From an uncultured Bizionia sp. (GTDB lineage Bacteria; Bacteroidota; Bacteroidia; Flavobacteriales; Flavobacteriaceae), in assembly GCA_947496215.1 (NCBI GenBank), contig CANMCF010000002.1:496001-560000 (forward strand): a stretch of DNA of 64,000 nucleotides. Direction: 5' to 3'. Below, one piece after another: positions 51,855-60,554 of this stretch (position 1 is its first letter; the number at the start of each line of letters is the position of its first letter). Under the pieces are notes generated by a model. The model saw only the letters and a program-made list of their open reading frames with translations. It did no database searches and was not told the DNA's origin. A program made the position numbers and the translations under genes.

Positions 51855-51935
51855 AATAATGAAATGCATATGCCAAAAGATTAACAAGGATACTTGCTCT
51901 TTTTTGCCATGATTTTAAACTATAAGATGATTTTT

Positions 51936-52706
51936 ATGAACGAAGATGTAAAAGACCTTAATTTATCGGTTGTGAAAGCCTTCACCCTTTTGGATGTCTT
52001 TGTTGGAGACAAGAAGGAATGGGGTGTGCGTGAATTGGCAAAAAAAACGGGTTACAACAAAAGTACCACTTACCGTTTGTTGAGTACGTTGGAATCTTTG
52101 GGGGCATTGCAAAAGAACAATGAGGACAAATATCTTTTGGGGCTCAAGCTGTTCGAATTGGGAAATTTAGTATCGATACACAAGGCATTGAGAAAACAGT
52201 CCCGGGTTCCTTTGGAGCATATTGCCAGTGAAATAAAGGAAACGGTTCATTTTGGAGTACTTAGCAAAGGCCAGGTGTTGTATTTGAACAAGACGGAAAG
52301 TCCACAAGGTTTGAAGGTGAGTACCCAGATAGGTTCTTACCAAAAGGCATATTGTACGGCAATTGGGAAAGTACTCTTGGCCTTCTCTTCCGAAAAGGAA
52401 ATAACGGAATACTTGAAAATGACGTCTTTGGATGCTTGTACGGACAATACGATTACTGATGCTCAAGTCTTATTGGAGGAATTGAAAAAGATACGCAAAC
52501 AGCAATATGCCTTGGATATGGAGGAACTGGAGTTGGGGCTTATTTGCATAGCCATACCCGTGTTCGACAAAAACGATGAGATTGTCGCCAGTATAAGTGT
52601 GTCTGGTCCTTCCAGTCGTTTCAAGTTGGAGAATATAGACAATTACTTGACCATAATAAAAAAAGGTGCTCGTGAGATCGAGGAAAGTATTAACTACTAC
52701 AATTGA
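51936..52706 (+). CDS. IclR-family transcriptional regulator of the kynurenine operon
   Basis: Residues about 10-65 form a winged helix (VVKAFTLLDVFVGDKKEWGV; TGYNKSTTYRLLSTLESLGA). Residues 85-250 form the IclR effector domain (ETVHFGVLSKGQVLYLNKTE; AYCTAIGKVLLAFSSEKE; GLICIAIPVFDKNDEIVASI and SVSGP). The product should bind the palindrome at 51809-51827 and sense a pathway metabolite. ATG 51936 (MNEDVKDLNLSVVKAF) is preferred; ATGs at 51909 and 51924 are in frame. The 3' end overlaps the broken acetyltransferase by 10 bases, tail to tail. Confidence 0.92.
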   Translation: MNEDVKDLNLSVVKAFTLLDVFVGDKKEWGVRELAKKTGYNKSTTYRLLSTLESLGALQKNNEDKYLLGLKLFELGNLVSIHKALRKQSRVPLEHIASEIKETVHFGVLSKGQVLYLNKTESPQGLKVSTQIGSYQKAYCTAIGKVLLAFSSEKEITEYLKMTSLDACTDNTITDAQVLLEELKKIRKQQYALDMEELELGLICIAIPVFDKNDEIVASISVSGPSSRFKLENIDNYLTIIKKGAREIEESINYYN

Positions 52707-53296
52707 TTTTCTTCTTTCAGGGTTTTGATTACTTTACAAGGGCTACCAACGGCAATGCAGTCTTCTGGAATGGACTTGCTTGCCAGGATTCCAGCACCTA
52801 TAACAGCGTTCTTGCCTATTTCAACTCCATGTAAAATGATCACACCACCCCCAATCCAAACGTTGTCATTTATCTTGACTGGCAAAGCCGAAGTCCTGAA
52901 GAATGGGAGGTTGTACTTTTTCAATTTTCATTCAATCTCTTGTTTTTGTTCGTAGGATGGGTAGAAGTGTAAATCTGCACATTTGAAGCGATTAGTACGT
53001 TATTGCCAATTGTGATTTTATTGCAATCTACGAAAGTGCAATTCATACCAAGTATCACATTATCTCCAATTTCAATATGACTTCCATAATCAGAATGGAA
53101 AGGAACATCGATGCTTCCATTTTTCCCGACTGAACCCAACAACTTTTTCAAGACTTTTTTTCTTCTTGTACTTGTCATAGGGCAAAGTGTTATATTTCTG
53201 AGTCAATTTTATTGACTTTGTAATATTCTTCAATATTTCAGGAGCTGAAGAGTTGAATATCTCGCCTCCTAGACATTTCTCGATTTCCGATTTCAT
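52697..53296 (-). pseudogene. Sugar O-acetyltransferase (left-handed beta-helix) with two frameshifts
   Basis: Three frames join to one maltose/galactoside O-acetyltransferase-like protein. Frame A (from ATG 53296) reads MKSEIEKCLGGEIFNSSAPE. It is lost in an A7 run near 53155-53161, where removing one A restores the family pattern. Frame B reads PFHSDYGSHIEIGDNVILGM and IYTSTHPTNKNKRLNEN up to a stop near 52921, where one inserted G would continue as NENWKKYNLPFFRTSALPVK. Frame C holds NDNVWIGGGVIILHGVEIG and the end IAVGSPCKVIKTL. The catalytic His (in STHP) is present. Both indels are single-base, so a sequencing error must be excluded. Confidence 0.8.
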
Positions 53297-53393
53297 TTTT
53301 GATTGAGTTTTTATGTTGGTGCTAGATTTTTTCAATCGACATAAGATTGGGATTTCGTAAGAATTCCTGATATAAGTGAAAACAAGCAATTAC

Positions 53394-54416
53394 CTATTGC
53401 CATTGTTGTAAATGGTTGTCTATTTGGTTTTTGAATTCAACCTTGTCGTCAACGTGGAGCACCAAGTTTTTATAACTCCGTTTGATTCCGTATAATCCAA
53501 ACAAGGTGTTTTCTTCTTTTAAATGAATGATGGTGTTATGACTTTCCAATGCTCCTAAAAATGATAGTTTGCGAGTTTCCTCATTCAGTTCCACATCTTT
53601 AGATGAGATTTCCACACTGTCGATGTTCTTTACGTCTATGATCGATTCGTTCATGATGCCATAGCGAAGGAATAGTTTGCCATTTTCGATTGATATGGGT
53701 CTTTTGAGAATGGATTTTAAAAACCCGAAAATCTGAATTCCAGAATAGATGCTTAGAAAAGTCAAGATCCAAGCTGCAACATTGCTCCACTTTGCAAGGA
53801 AGGCATGCAATGCAACGGTTTCTATTGCGATTATGAATATGATTGCAACCATTAAAGCCACAGTCCCGCTATCTTTATGGTATGAATACTCATTGGTTTT
53901 TAATTCTCTTTTCTTCCAGTAGATGAAACCATAATAGAAAACAGCAATTTCGGTTACTAAGGGAATTACAACATTTTTGGGAAGTATTTCATAACAGGTG
54001 CTTTTTAAAGTCGTGAAGAAATCGAAGGAAATCTCTTTTTTTTGTTTGTAGGACTTTATCGTCTTTCGGACATTGTAAATCACATATGCCAAAACCGACA
54101 ATTCCACCATTGGAAGAATCCAAGTTTTGAAAAGATTCAAGTAATTCTGGTTTTCCAGGGGAAGTATCATCGAGCAAATAACCGTCCCAAGAATTAAAAA
54201 CGGAACAATGGTCGTTTTTGGAATGTTGGTTTTTCTAATTAGCAAGAAGTAGACAAAGGGAACCGTCAACAAAAGATCGAATGTGATCCCCATGGCCAAA
54301 GCATCAGGATTCATCTGAAACATTGTCGTCTTGGAGATGAAAACCATTAGTCCGACAATGAGTAATGGAATTCCAAATATGACTAAGTTTTTTTGAGGGT
54401 TTATCGTTTTGTTCAT
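53394..54416 (-). CDS. Membrane protein of unknown function
   Basis: The 340-residue protein has about seven to eight hydrophobic helices in its first 230 residues (NLVIFGIPLLIVGLMVFISK; LLLTVPFVYFLLIR; IIFIIAIETVALHAFLA). A soluble C-terminal part of about 95 residues (ENGKLFLRYGIMNESIIDVK; NTIIHLKEENTLFGLYGIKR) has the strand pattern of a PH-like domain. No family was recognised. It stands alone between the broken acetyltransferase and another unknown gene. Confidence 0.75.
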   Translation of the reverse strand: MNKTINPQKNLVIFGIPLLIVGLMVFISKTTMFQMNPDALAMGITFDLLLTVPFVYFLLIRKTNIPKTTIVPFLILGTVICSMILPLENQNYLNLFKTWILPMVELSVLAYVIYNVRKTIKSYKQKKEISFDFFTTLKSTCYEILPKNVVIPLVTEIAVFYYGFIYWKKRELKTNEYSYHKDSGTVALMVAIIFIIAIETVALHAFLAKWSNVAAWILTFLSIYSGIQIFGFLKSILKRPISIENGKLFLRYGIMNESIIDVKNIDSVEISSKDVELNEETRKLSFLGALESHNTIIHLKEENTLFGLYGIKRSYKNLVLHVDDKVEFKNQIDNHLQQWQ

Positions 54417-54639
54417 TGGTTTCTTTTGATGGATTGCAATCGGTTTTTTGACCTTTTAAATTTAAGGAATAAACAAGAAAGAACAAAGGAATGGATTGAC
54501 TTAAGATGAGGACTTTATGTTTAAATCAGTTTGAAAAGATTTGTTTTTTAACTTTGTTTTTGTTGTAAAACGTTTTTATCCATAAGTAATTACAATTCCT
54601 TTATTCTCTTTAGTTGCTTGATAAAAAGCTTTATATAAT

Positions 54640-55098
54640 TCAAAAAAAATCCATTACGATATGTTCTTTTCTTGAAATCCTATCATTCCAATAACCTTCC
54701 ATGTTAGATATTCTTTCCACAATAAGAGGTTTGTCAATCGCCTTTTCAAGATCACCAATAGAAATCGTCTTCAGTTCTTTCCAAAAGCTTTTAACTTCTT
54801 GAGAATAGAAATGTCGAACACTTGAATTCATTGCAGTGCCTTCAATCCAGCGATTTTCATTTGTTAATTGCGATAAGATTTTATTTTTTGATTTGTCTAA
54901 TATAATTAACAATTGGTACATTGGGCTCCAGGATTTTATGGAGGCAGTAAAAGAAAAAGAGGGCTTTTCAAAATGCCGATTTTTATAACTATGACTTAAA
55001 CTTTCCTTATTTGCATAATCTTCAAAATCAAACTCCTCATTTTTATACAAATCAATTAGTCTGTCTTCTACAATATAATTTGAGGCTATTATTCCCAT
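54640..55098 (-). CDS. Hypothetical protein, possibly DUF1877/YfbM-like
   Basis: The 152-residue protein begins MGIIASNYIVEDRLIDLYKN, close to the MGI-type start of DUF1877 proteins, and has the later pattern SSVRHFYSQEVKSFWKELKT, like that family's 'y.s.eeV......L' segment. The middle (SFTASIKSWSPMYQLLIILD) does not match well, so the family call is tentative. No signal peptide; cytosolic. Composition is AT-rich. Confidence 0.6.
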   Translation of the reverse strand: MGIIASNYIVEDRLIDLYKNEEFDFEDYANKESLSHSYKNRHFEKPSFSFTASIKSWSPMYQLLIILDKSKNKILSQLTNENRWIEGTAMNSSVRHFYSQEVKSFWKELKTISIGDLEKAIDKPLIVERISNMEGYWNDRISRKEHIVMDFF

Positions 55099-55161
55099 TC
55101 AATTTCTTAATGACTTACAACTACGCTATAATCGGAATTAGTTACGTTTATTACCTTATGT

Positions 55162-55830
55162 TTAAGGTATGGTTTTTATCTGGATATCGGTGAAGTTTAG
55201 ATTCCAATCCTCATTATCCTTTTTATGTTCCAATGCGATTCGTATACCATTGAACATCTTGTAGTTTTCAAACGTATTGGTCAGAGAGGCTTTTGTTATG
55301 TTACCTTCTCTAAAAACCCATTCTCTAATGATGTAATTGTTGTCGTAGAAGACATCATAGGCGTCGCCCGGAGTGTAGCCACCAGTTCCAGTGTAGGTAA
55401 GCGTGGTTTTGTTGAGCTGTTTTTTTTCAATTGGAGATTCAGCTTTTATAGGGGTGCTTAAACTGGCATTTTTGTCCCATACCAATTGGAATGGGAAAAA
55501 AGCCCAATACTTGTCGTTTACAAAGCCTTGATCCACTTTCATGTTCGTACTGTCTACCTTGTTCGTATAGTAGGATATGGTATCTCTTTCTGTCATCATG
55601 GAGACGGCATTTGTTTTTGGATTCCATTGCCATGAACGGTGGTAATGCTTGGACTTCCTATCGACATTGAAGGTGAATTGAATCTCCGAAACGTTTTTCC
55701 AATTCTCATAGCCGTGAGCATAGGCAATGTTTTCGGCAAGGGTCAATGTTTTCTTTGGAGTCTTTTTTGAGGCTTCTTCAGATTTGCAAGCACACAGTAA
55801 AACCAATGTGACGAGTAACAAACGATACAT
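55162..55830 (-). CDS. Hypothetical lipoprotein
   Basis: The start at 55830 gives MYRLLLVTLVLLCACKSEEA, a lipoprotein signal with the lipidated Cys at 15; the longer frame overlaps the promoter. The mature part is beta-rich with many Tyr and Trp residues (IQFTFNVDRKSKHYHRSWQW; YWAFFPFQLVWDKNASLSTP; YDVFYDNNYIIREWVFREGN). It resembles small Bacteroidota lipoproteins of the DUF6503 kind, from memory, but this is not certain. It shares a mirrored promoter region with the methyltransferase gene at 55891. Confidence 0.78.
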   Translation of the reverse strand: MYRLLLVTLVLLCACKSEEASKKTPKKTLTLAENIAYAHGYENWKNVSEIQFTFNVDRKSKHYHRSWQWNPKTNAVSMMTERDTISYYTNKVDSTNMKVDQGFVNDKYWAFFPFQLVWDKNASLSTPIKAESPIEKKQLNKTTLTYTGTGGYTPGDAYDVFYDNNYIIREWVFREGNITKASLTNTFENYKMFNGIRIALEHKKDNEDWNLNFTDIQIKTIP

Positions 55831-55845
55831 GATATGATTTTTTTT

Positions 55846-55873
55846 CAAAGCTATGGAATATTGATTAGCTTTG
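55846..55873. promoter_or_regulatory. Mirrored divergent -7 elements (inverted repeat)
   Basis: CAAAGCTA (55846-55853) and TAGCTTTG (55866-55873) are exact inverted copies 12 bases apart, and each is a perfect TAnnTTTG box for its own gene: minus for the lipoprotein, plus for the methyltransferase. Confidence 0.65.
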
Positions 55874-55890
55874 ATGAAAATTAACATATA

Positions 55891-56691
55891 ATGAACGGTA
55901 ATTCAGAATATTTTGAAGCGAACAAGGATACTTGGAATGAAAAAGTGAAAGTGCACTCCAAAAGTGACATGTACGACATGGAGGCCTTTAAAAAAGGAAA
56001 GACTTCATTGATGCCATATGAATTGAATGCCTTGGGTGACGTAGAGGGAAAATCACTTCTGCACTTACAATGTCATTTCGGGCAGGATACACTCAGTTGG
56101 AGTAGGATGGGAGCGAAATGTGTCGGAGTGGATTTAAGTGATGAAGGCATAAAGTTGGCGAAGGAGTTAAATGAAGAATTGAATTTGGAAGCCGAGTTCG
56201 TGTGTTGCAACGTATTGGATACGTCGAAACACATAAAGCAAAAGTTCGATATCGTATTTACGAGTTATGGTGTTATAGGTTGGTTGCCGGATTTGAAACC
56301 TTGGGGGAAAATGATTGCAGAACGATTGAATTCTGGAGGTTCGTTTCACATCATCGAGTTCCATCCCATAGTATGGATGTTCGATTATCTGGATGAGAAA
56401 TCCGAAATGAGATATGGTTATATGCAAGATGAGGTGATCTATGAGGAGTACCAAGGTACCTATGCGGACACCAATTCCAAAATGACGACCAAGGAGTATG
56501 GCTGGAATCATGGGCTTAGCGAGGTCGTCAATGCTTTAACGGAAGCGGGCTTGCGAATAGATTATTTGAATGAGTATGACGAGGCACCTTATAATGTGTT
56601 GCCAGGTTTAGTGAAGACACAATCGGGTAACTATGTCACCAAACACAAGTTGTACCCTCTCATCTTTGAGATAAAGGCTACCAAGCCTTAG
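55891..56691 (+). CDS. Class I SAM-dependent methyltransferase
   Basis: The 266-residue cytosolic protein has the Rossmann SAM motif SLLHLQCHFGQDTLSWSRMG, the acidic ribose contact CVGVDLSDEGIKLAKEL, and the later strand FDIVFTSYGVIGWLPDLKPW. The N-terminal part (YFEANKDTWNEKVKVHSKSD) is typical of a Bacteroidota subfamily of unknown substrate. The start lies about 17 bases after the -7 box, so the leader is very short. Confidence 0.88.
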   Translation: MNGNSEYFEANKDTWNEKVKVHSKSDMYDMEAFKKGKTSLMPYELNALGDVEGKSLLHLQCHFGQDTLSWSRMGAKCVGVDLSDEGIKLAKELNEELNLEAEFVCCNVLDTSKHIKQKFDIVFTSYGVIGWLPDLKPWGKMIAERLNSGGSFHIIEFHPIVWMFDYLDEKSEMRYGYMQDEVIYEEYQGTYADTNSKMTTKEYGWNHGLSEVVNALTEAGLRIDYLNEYDEAPYNVLPGLVKTQSGNYVTKHKLYPLIFEIKATKP

Positions 56692-56732
56692 TTTCGGTAT
56701 TTGGAAACGACAAGGAAATCATTGCAAGACAT

Positions 56733-56768
56733 AAAAAGGACAAACATTAATTAATGTTTGTCCTTTTT
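56733..56768. terminator. Bidirectional terminator between the methyltransferase and msrA genes
   Basis: AAAGGACAAACATTAA and TTAATGTTTGTCCTTT form a 16-bp uninterrupted palindrome with A and T runs on both sides. The msrA stop (56751) lies in the middle of it. Confidence 0.85.
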
Positions 56769-57407
56769 CAATACTTCTGGCATTTTAGCTTGAAAACGTT
56801 TCAATCTAGGAATGGATACTTGTCTTATGTAGCCTTGATTTGGGTTCAATCTTTCATAATTTTGATGATAGTCTTCTCCAACCCAGAATTTTAAAAAGGG
56901 ATAGATTTCTGCTGCAATCGTCTTTCCCAATCTTTTTGCCAAAGCTTCTTTTTTTGTTTTTATTATTTGCTTTTGCTCATCGTTTTGGTAGAAAATTATG
57001 GATCGGTATTGCGAACCTCTATCAGGTCCCTGTCCATTAACCTGAGTAGGGTTCTGGGATGCGAAATAGACATCTACCAAGGTTTCAAAATTTACTATCT
57101 TGGGGTCGTAGATGACTTCTACTGCTTCAGCATGGCCAGTTCTACCCGTGTTACTGGCTTCGTACGTAGGGTTTTTGGTGTATCCTCCAGAATATCCGCT
57201 AATGACTTCGCTTACACCTTTTACACTTTCATAGATGGCTTCCACACACCAAAAGCAACCACTTGCAAAATATGCCTTTGCCATACCGTTTTCGATTGGG
57301 ACTTCTATTGGAGTTGCTGTTTTTACTTGTTCTTGTTTTGGATTTTGGGCCCTGTTTTGGCAACTGAACAATAGAAATATTGCAATTATTGGAATTATTT
57401 TATTCAT
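56751..57407 (-). CDS. msrA: Peptide-methionine (S)-S-oxide reductase, lipoprotein form
   Basis: A lipoprotein signal ends at Cys16 (IFLLFSCQNRA), so this MsrA works in the periplasm on envelope proteins. The catalytic motif is ASGCFWCVEAIYE; other family segments are GYSGGYTKNPTYEA, TGHAEAVEVIYDP and DRGSQYRSIIFY. The C-terminal part has no MsrB domain. Length of 218 residues including the signal is normal. Its last codons lie inside the terminator hairpin. Confidence 0.96.
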   Translation of the reverse strand: MNKIIPIIAIFLLFSCQNRAQNPKQEQVKTATPIEVPIENGMAKAYFASGCFWCVEAIYESVKGVSEVISGYSGGYTKNPTYEASNTGRTGHAEAVEVIYDPKIVNFETLVDVYFASQNPTQVNGQGPDRGSQYRSIIFYQNDEQKQIIKTKKEALAKRLGKTIAAEIYPFLKFWVGEDYHQNYERLNPNQGYIRQVSIPRLKRFQAKMPEVLKKDKH

Positions 57408-57483
57408 TGGTTTAATATATTTTTTGGTTTTGTCGCATAAATAAGAGTAACCTTAACATTGAAGAGTTAAAATTATATTAAAT

Positions 57484-57520
57484 GAAAAGAGCCTTTACTA
57501 AGTTAGTAAAGGCTCTTTGA
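57484..57520 (-). terminator. Terminator after the zinc-ribbon-like gene
   Basis: On the minus strand AAAGAGCCTTTACTAA and TTAGTAAAGGCTCTTT form a long stem followed by TCATTT, 23 bases after the stop at 57543. Confidence 0.8.
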
Positions 57521-57542
57521 TATGTTTTTCTTTAAAGGGAAA

Positions 57543-58322
57543 TTAAAGTCTCTTGAACAATTTTTCCATTTTTTCCTTTTGCTCCATTGCCAAAAGTTCA
57601 TCCACTAGGATACGACCACTGTGCTCATCTGTGATAATTTTTTTGCGAGAACCTATCTCCATTTGTACTTGTGGTGGAATTGTAAAGTAAGACCCTCCAG
57701 AGGCTCCTCTTTCGATTGGTACAACAGCCAAACCGTTTTTCACGTTTTTGCGAATTCTATTATAAGCCTTTACCAAACGATCTTCGATCTTCTTTTTGTA
57801 ATCATCAGATTTTTTGATCAATGCTTCTTCTTCCTTCTCTGTTTCAGCCAAGATAGCATCCAATTCGCTTTTCTTATGCTTTAGGTGAGTCTCTCTCTCT
57901 TTTGCATGTTGCTTTGTTTTCTCGACAACCTCCTTTTTCTGCTCTATCTGAGATCTGAATTCCCTGATGTGTTTTTCAGCTAGCTCGATCTCTAGTTCTT
58001 GATATTCTATTTCTTTGGTAATAGAGTTGTATTCTCTGTTGTTTCTAACATTTTTTTGTTGTTCGCTGTACTTTTTTATAAGTGCCTTGGACTCTTCGAT
58101 GCTATTTTTCTTAGCATTTATTTCATTGTCTACGGACTCAAGACTTCCAACAAGTTTCTCTAATCTTGCATTTAATCCAGCAACTTCATCTTCCAAATCG
58201 CTCACCTCCAAAGGTAGCTCTCCACGAACGTTTCTTATTTCATCAATTCTTGAATCGATTAATTGTAAATCGTATAAAGATCTTAAGCGCTCTTCTACAG
58301 TTACTTCTTTACTCTTTGCCAT
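57543..58322 (-). CDS. Coiled-coil C4-zinc-ribbon family protein lacking its cysteines
   Basis: The 259-residue protein is a long antiparallel coiled coil (residues about 10-180) followed by the C-terminal module of the DUF164/CdsZ family. In most family members that module has two Cys pairs that bind zinc. Here the positions read GASGGSYFTIPPQ and TDEHSGRILVDEL: the fold markers remain but all Cys are Ser or other residues. The family is proposed to help protein or RNA handling. The Nif3-family gene lies 3 bases upstream, a pairing common in Bacteroidota, so the two are cotranscribed. Confidence 0.9.
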   Translation of the reverse strand: MAKSKEVTVEERLRSLYDLQLIDSRIDEIRNVRGELPLEVSDLEDEVAGLNARLEKLVGSLESVDNEINAKKNSIEESKALIKKYSEQQKNVRNNREYNSITKEIEYQELEIELAEKHIREFRSQIEQKKEVVEKTKQHAKERETHLKHKKSELDAILAETEKEEEALIKKSDDYKKKIEDRLVKAYNRIRKNVKNGLAVVPIERGASGGSYFTIPPQVQMEIGSRKKIITDEHSGRILVDELLAMEQKEKMEKLFKRL

Positions 58323-58325
58323 ACT

Positions 58326-59420
58326 TTAAAAATACTTAACAGGATTGGTATTTGTGTTCGATAAAACGACTGCAAAATTAGTGAATTTTTTTGTAAGATG
58401 TGCTACTAAACCATTTTTTGTGAACTGTTCGCTTTCATAATGCCCGATATCCGCTAAAATAATCTGAGCTTCTGCTGAAAAGAAATCATGGTACTTAAGA
58501 TCTGAAGTTATGAAAATGTCTGCTCCCATAGCTTTGGCGGGACCTATGGCGAAACTGCCTGAGCCTCCTAGAACTGCAACTTTTTTTATGGATTTGCCCA
58601 ATAATTTGGAATGGCGTATGGTATTTGTGTTCATTTTGTTTTTTAGGTGTTCTAAAAAAACAGTTTCCGGCATTGGTGTTTCCAGTTCGCCAAGCATTCC
58701 CATTCCGATGTTTTGATTTTTGTTTTCCAAAGTTGTGATTTCATAGGCAACTTCCTCATAGGAATGATTTTGAAATAAGGTCTTTAGAATATTGGATTCC
58801 AGATGCTTTGCAAAAGTGATGCTAATTTGTGTTTCGTCTTCATAATGCGCCTCTCCTTTGTTTCCTTTTGTAGGATTTGAATTTTCATTGCCCTTATAGG
58901 TGCCTACACCTTCGACGTTGAAGCTACAATGGTCATAATTGCCTATGTTGCCAGCTCCAGCTTGAAATAATGAGTTTCTCAACGATTCAGCTTCTGATTT
59001 AGGAACGAATGTGGTCAGTTTTTTTATGGTTTGAGCCTGTGGAATCAATATTTTCTTGTTTCCTAGATTCAATTGATTGCAAATCATGTCATTCACACCA
59101 TTTTTGTGGTTGTCCAAGGCAGTATGTATGGCATAGATGGCGATGTCATGCTTTATGGCCTTTAAGACAACACGCTCTACGTAATTTTTGCCCGTTATTT
59201 TTTTCAGCCCCTTGAAGATGATAGGGTGAAAACTGACAATTAAATTGCATTTGTTTTCTATGGCTTCATCTACGACGGCTTCCAATGTGTCTAAGGTTAC
59301 CAAAACTCCGGTTAGGGGAGTGTTTATATCACCTAGGAGCAATCCGACATTGTCAAAATCCTCGGCGTAGGCCAAGGGGGCAAAATTTTCAAGGTGATTG
59401 ATGACGTCTTGAACAATCAT
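58326..59420 (-). CDS. Nif3-like dinuclear metal centre protein
   Basis: The 364-residue protein has the two-part Nif3 fold with an inserted middle domain of about 100 residues, as usual for Bacteroidota. Metal ligands are visible in NLIVSFHPIIFKGLKKI (His), YAIHTALDNHKNGVNDM (His and Asp) and, near the C-terminus, ADIGHYESEQF (His and Glu). The family forms hexamers; enzymatic role is unsettled (GTP cyclohydrolase-like proposals exist). It is first in an operon with the zinc-ribbon-like gene. A TATATTTG -7 box lies at 59446-59453. Confidence 0.93.
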   Translation of the reverse strand: MIVQDVINHLENFAPLAYAEDFDNVGLLLGDINTPLTGVLVTLDTLEAVVDEAIENKCNLIVSFHPIIFKGLKKITGKNYVERVVLKAIKHDIAIYAIHTALDNHKNGVNDMICNQLNLGNKKILIPQAQTIKKLTTFVPKSEAESLRNSLFQAGAGNIGNYDHCSFNVEGVGTYKGNENSNPTKGNKGEAHYEDETQISITFAKHLESNILKTLFQNHSYEEVAYEITTLENKNQNIGMGMLGELETPMPETVFLEHLKNKMNTNTIRHSKLLGKSIKKVAVLGGSGSFAIGPAKAMGADIFITSDLKYHDFFSAEAQIILADIGHYESEQFTKNGLVAHLTKKFTNFAVVLSNTNTNPVKYF

Positions 59421-59445
59421 ATTATTTCGTGAATTGATTTAGAAA

Positions 59446-59453
59446 CAAATATA
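59446..59453 (-). promoter_or_regulatory. -7 element of the Nif3 unit
   Basis: The minus strand reads TATATTTG, an exact TAnnTTTG match, giving a leader of about 20 bases. Confidence 0.5.
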
Positions 59454-59541
59454 AAATATTTACTTTCGTTATGATGAATGATCTTGCTGTAAAGTTTAAA
59501 ATGAATGTTTAGAAGGTTGTCATCTTTTCAATATTGATTGC

Positions 59542-60546
59542 ATGAAGTTATTAAGATACATAGCATTTCCTTTCATACCTTTTTATTACGTTGTGACTTG
59601 GGGGCGGAACATACTTTACGATTTTGGTGTGAAATCGTCCAAATCCTATGAGTTTCCCTTGATTTGTGTTGGAAACCTGAGTACAGGTGGAACAGGTAAG
59701 ACTCCAATGGTGGAGTATTTGATTAGATTGCTGAAAACAGATTACAGGCTGGCTACATTGAGTAGAGGTTATGGTCGCAAGACCAAAGGTTTTCAGATAG
59801 GATCGGTAATGGCATCTGCCGAAACCTTGGGAGATGAGCCTTTTCAGTTCTATAGCAAGTTTTCCGAAGATATCCATGTCGCGGTAGATGGAAATAGACA
59901 AAATGGGATAGCCAAATTGCTTGCCTTGAAACCAACTCCAGAAGTCGTTATATTGGATGATGCCTTTCAACATAGAAAGGTGAAAGCTGGGTTCAATATT
60001 CTGTTGACGACGTTTGCGAATCCATATGTCGGAGATTGGGTGTTGCCAACTGGGAATTTGAGAGAGCCAAGAACAGGAGCTAAACGAGCCCAGGCAATCG
60101 TTGTGACCAAATGCCCGGATGACCTTAGTGAAAGCGTAAAGGATGGGATTATCAGTAAGATTAAACCAAAGGTATACCAAAATGTGTTTTTTAGCACCAT
60201 TTCCTATGGAAGGACCGTTATTTCCAAAAAGGAGGTTCTCGAATTGGAGGCATTACCAAAATTCACTTTGGTTACCGGTATTGCAAATGCAGAATCCTTG
60301 GTGGCCTTCCTGAAAGAAAAGCATTTGGAGTTTAATCATATGGAATACAAGGATCATCATCATTTTTCGGAAAACGATGTAGAGGAGATTGCGAAAAACG
60401 ATTTGATCGTTACTACCGAAAAAGATTATATGCGCCTCAAGGATTGGGAAGCATTAAATGCCAAGTTGTATTATTTGCCAATTGAAACTCAAATAGACAA
60501 ATCGGAAATGTTTGATGGTTTGATAAGAAAATTTATTTCCAATTGA
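59542..60546 (+). CDS. lpxK: Tetraacyldisaccharide 4'-kinase
   Basis: This 334-residue membrane-associated kinase phosphorylates the lipid A precursor at the 4' position. The N-terminal hydrophobic helix (IAFPFIPFYYVVTWGRNILY) anchors it. The P-loop NLSTGGTGKTPMVEYLIRLL and the motif VVILDDAFQHRKVKAG are diagnostic. Together with waaA in this window it shows a normal lipid A/Kdo route. It converges with the sensor kinase gene, 8 bases apart, with no obvious terminator between. Confidence 0.95.
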   Translation: MKLLRYIAFPFIPFYYVVTWGRNILYDFGVKSSKSYEFPLICVGNLSTGGTGKTPMVEYLIRLLKTDYRLATLSRGYGRKTKGFQIGSVMASAETLGDEPFQFYSKFSEDIHVAVDGNRQNGIAKLLALKPTPEVVILDDAFQHRKVKAGFNILLTTFANPYVGDWVLPTGNLREPRTGAKRAQAIVVTKCPDDLSESVKDGIISKIKPKVYQNVFFSTISYGRTVISKKEVLELEALPKFTLVTGIANAESLVAFLKEKHLEFNHMEYKDHHHFSENDVEEIAKNDLIVTTEKDYMRLKDWEALNAKLYYLPIETQIDKSEMFDGLIRKFISN

Positions 60547-60554
60547 GAGGATGG

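Noticed and set aside
51894-51935. Longer N-terminus of the IclR regulator starting at TTG
   Set aside because: The extra residues are not IclR-like, and ATG 51936 gives the usual family start.
51894-53296. Mobile element next to the kynurenine locus
   Set aside because: The broken gene there is an acetyltransferase with point indels; no transposase or repeat ends were found.
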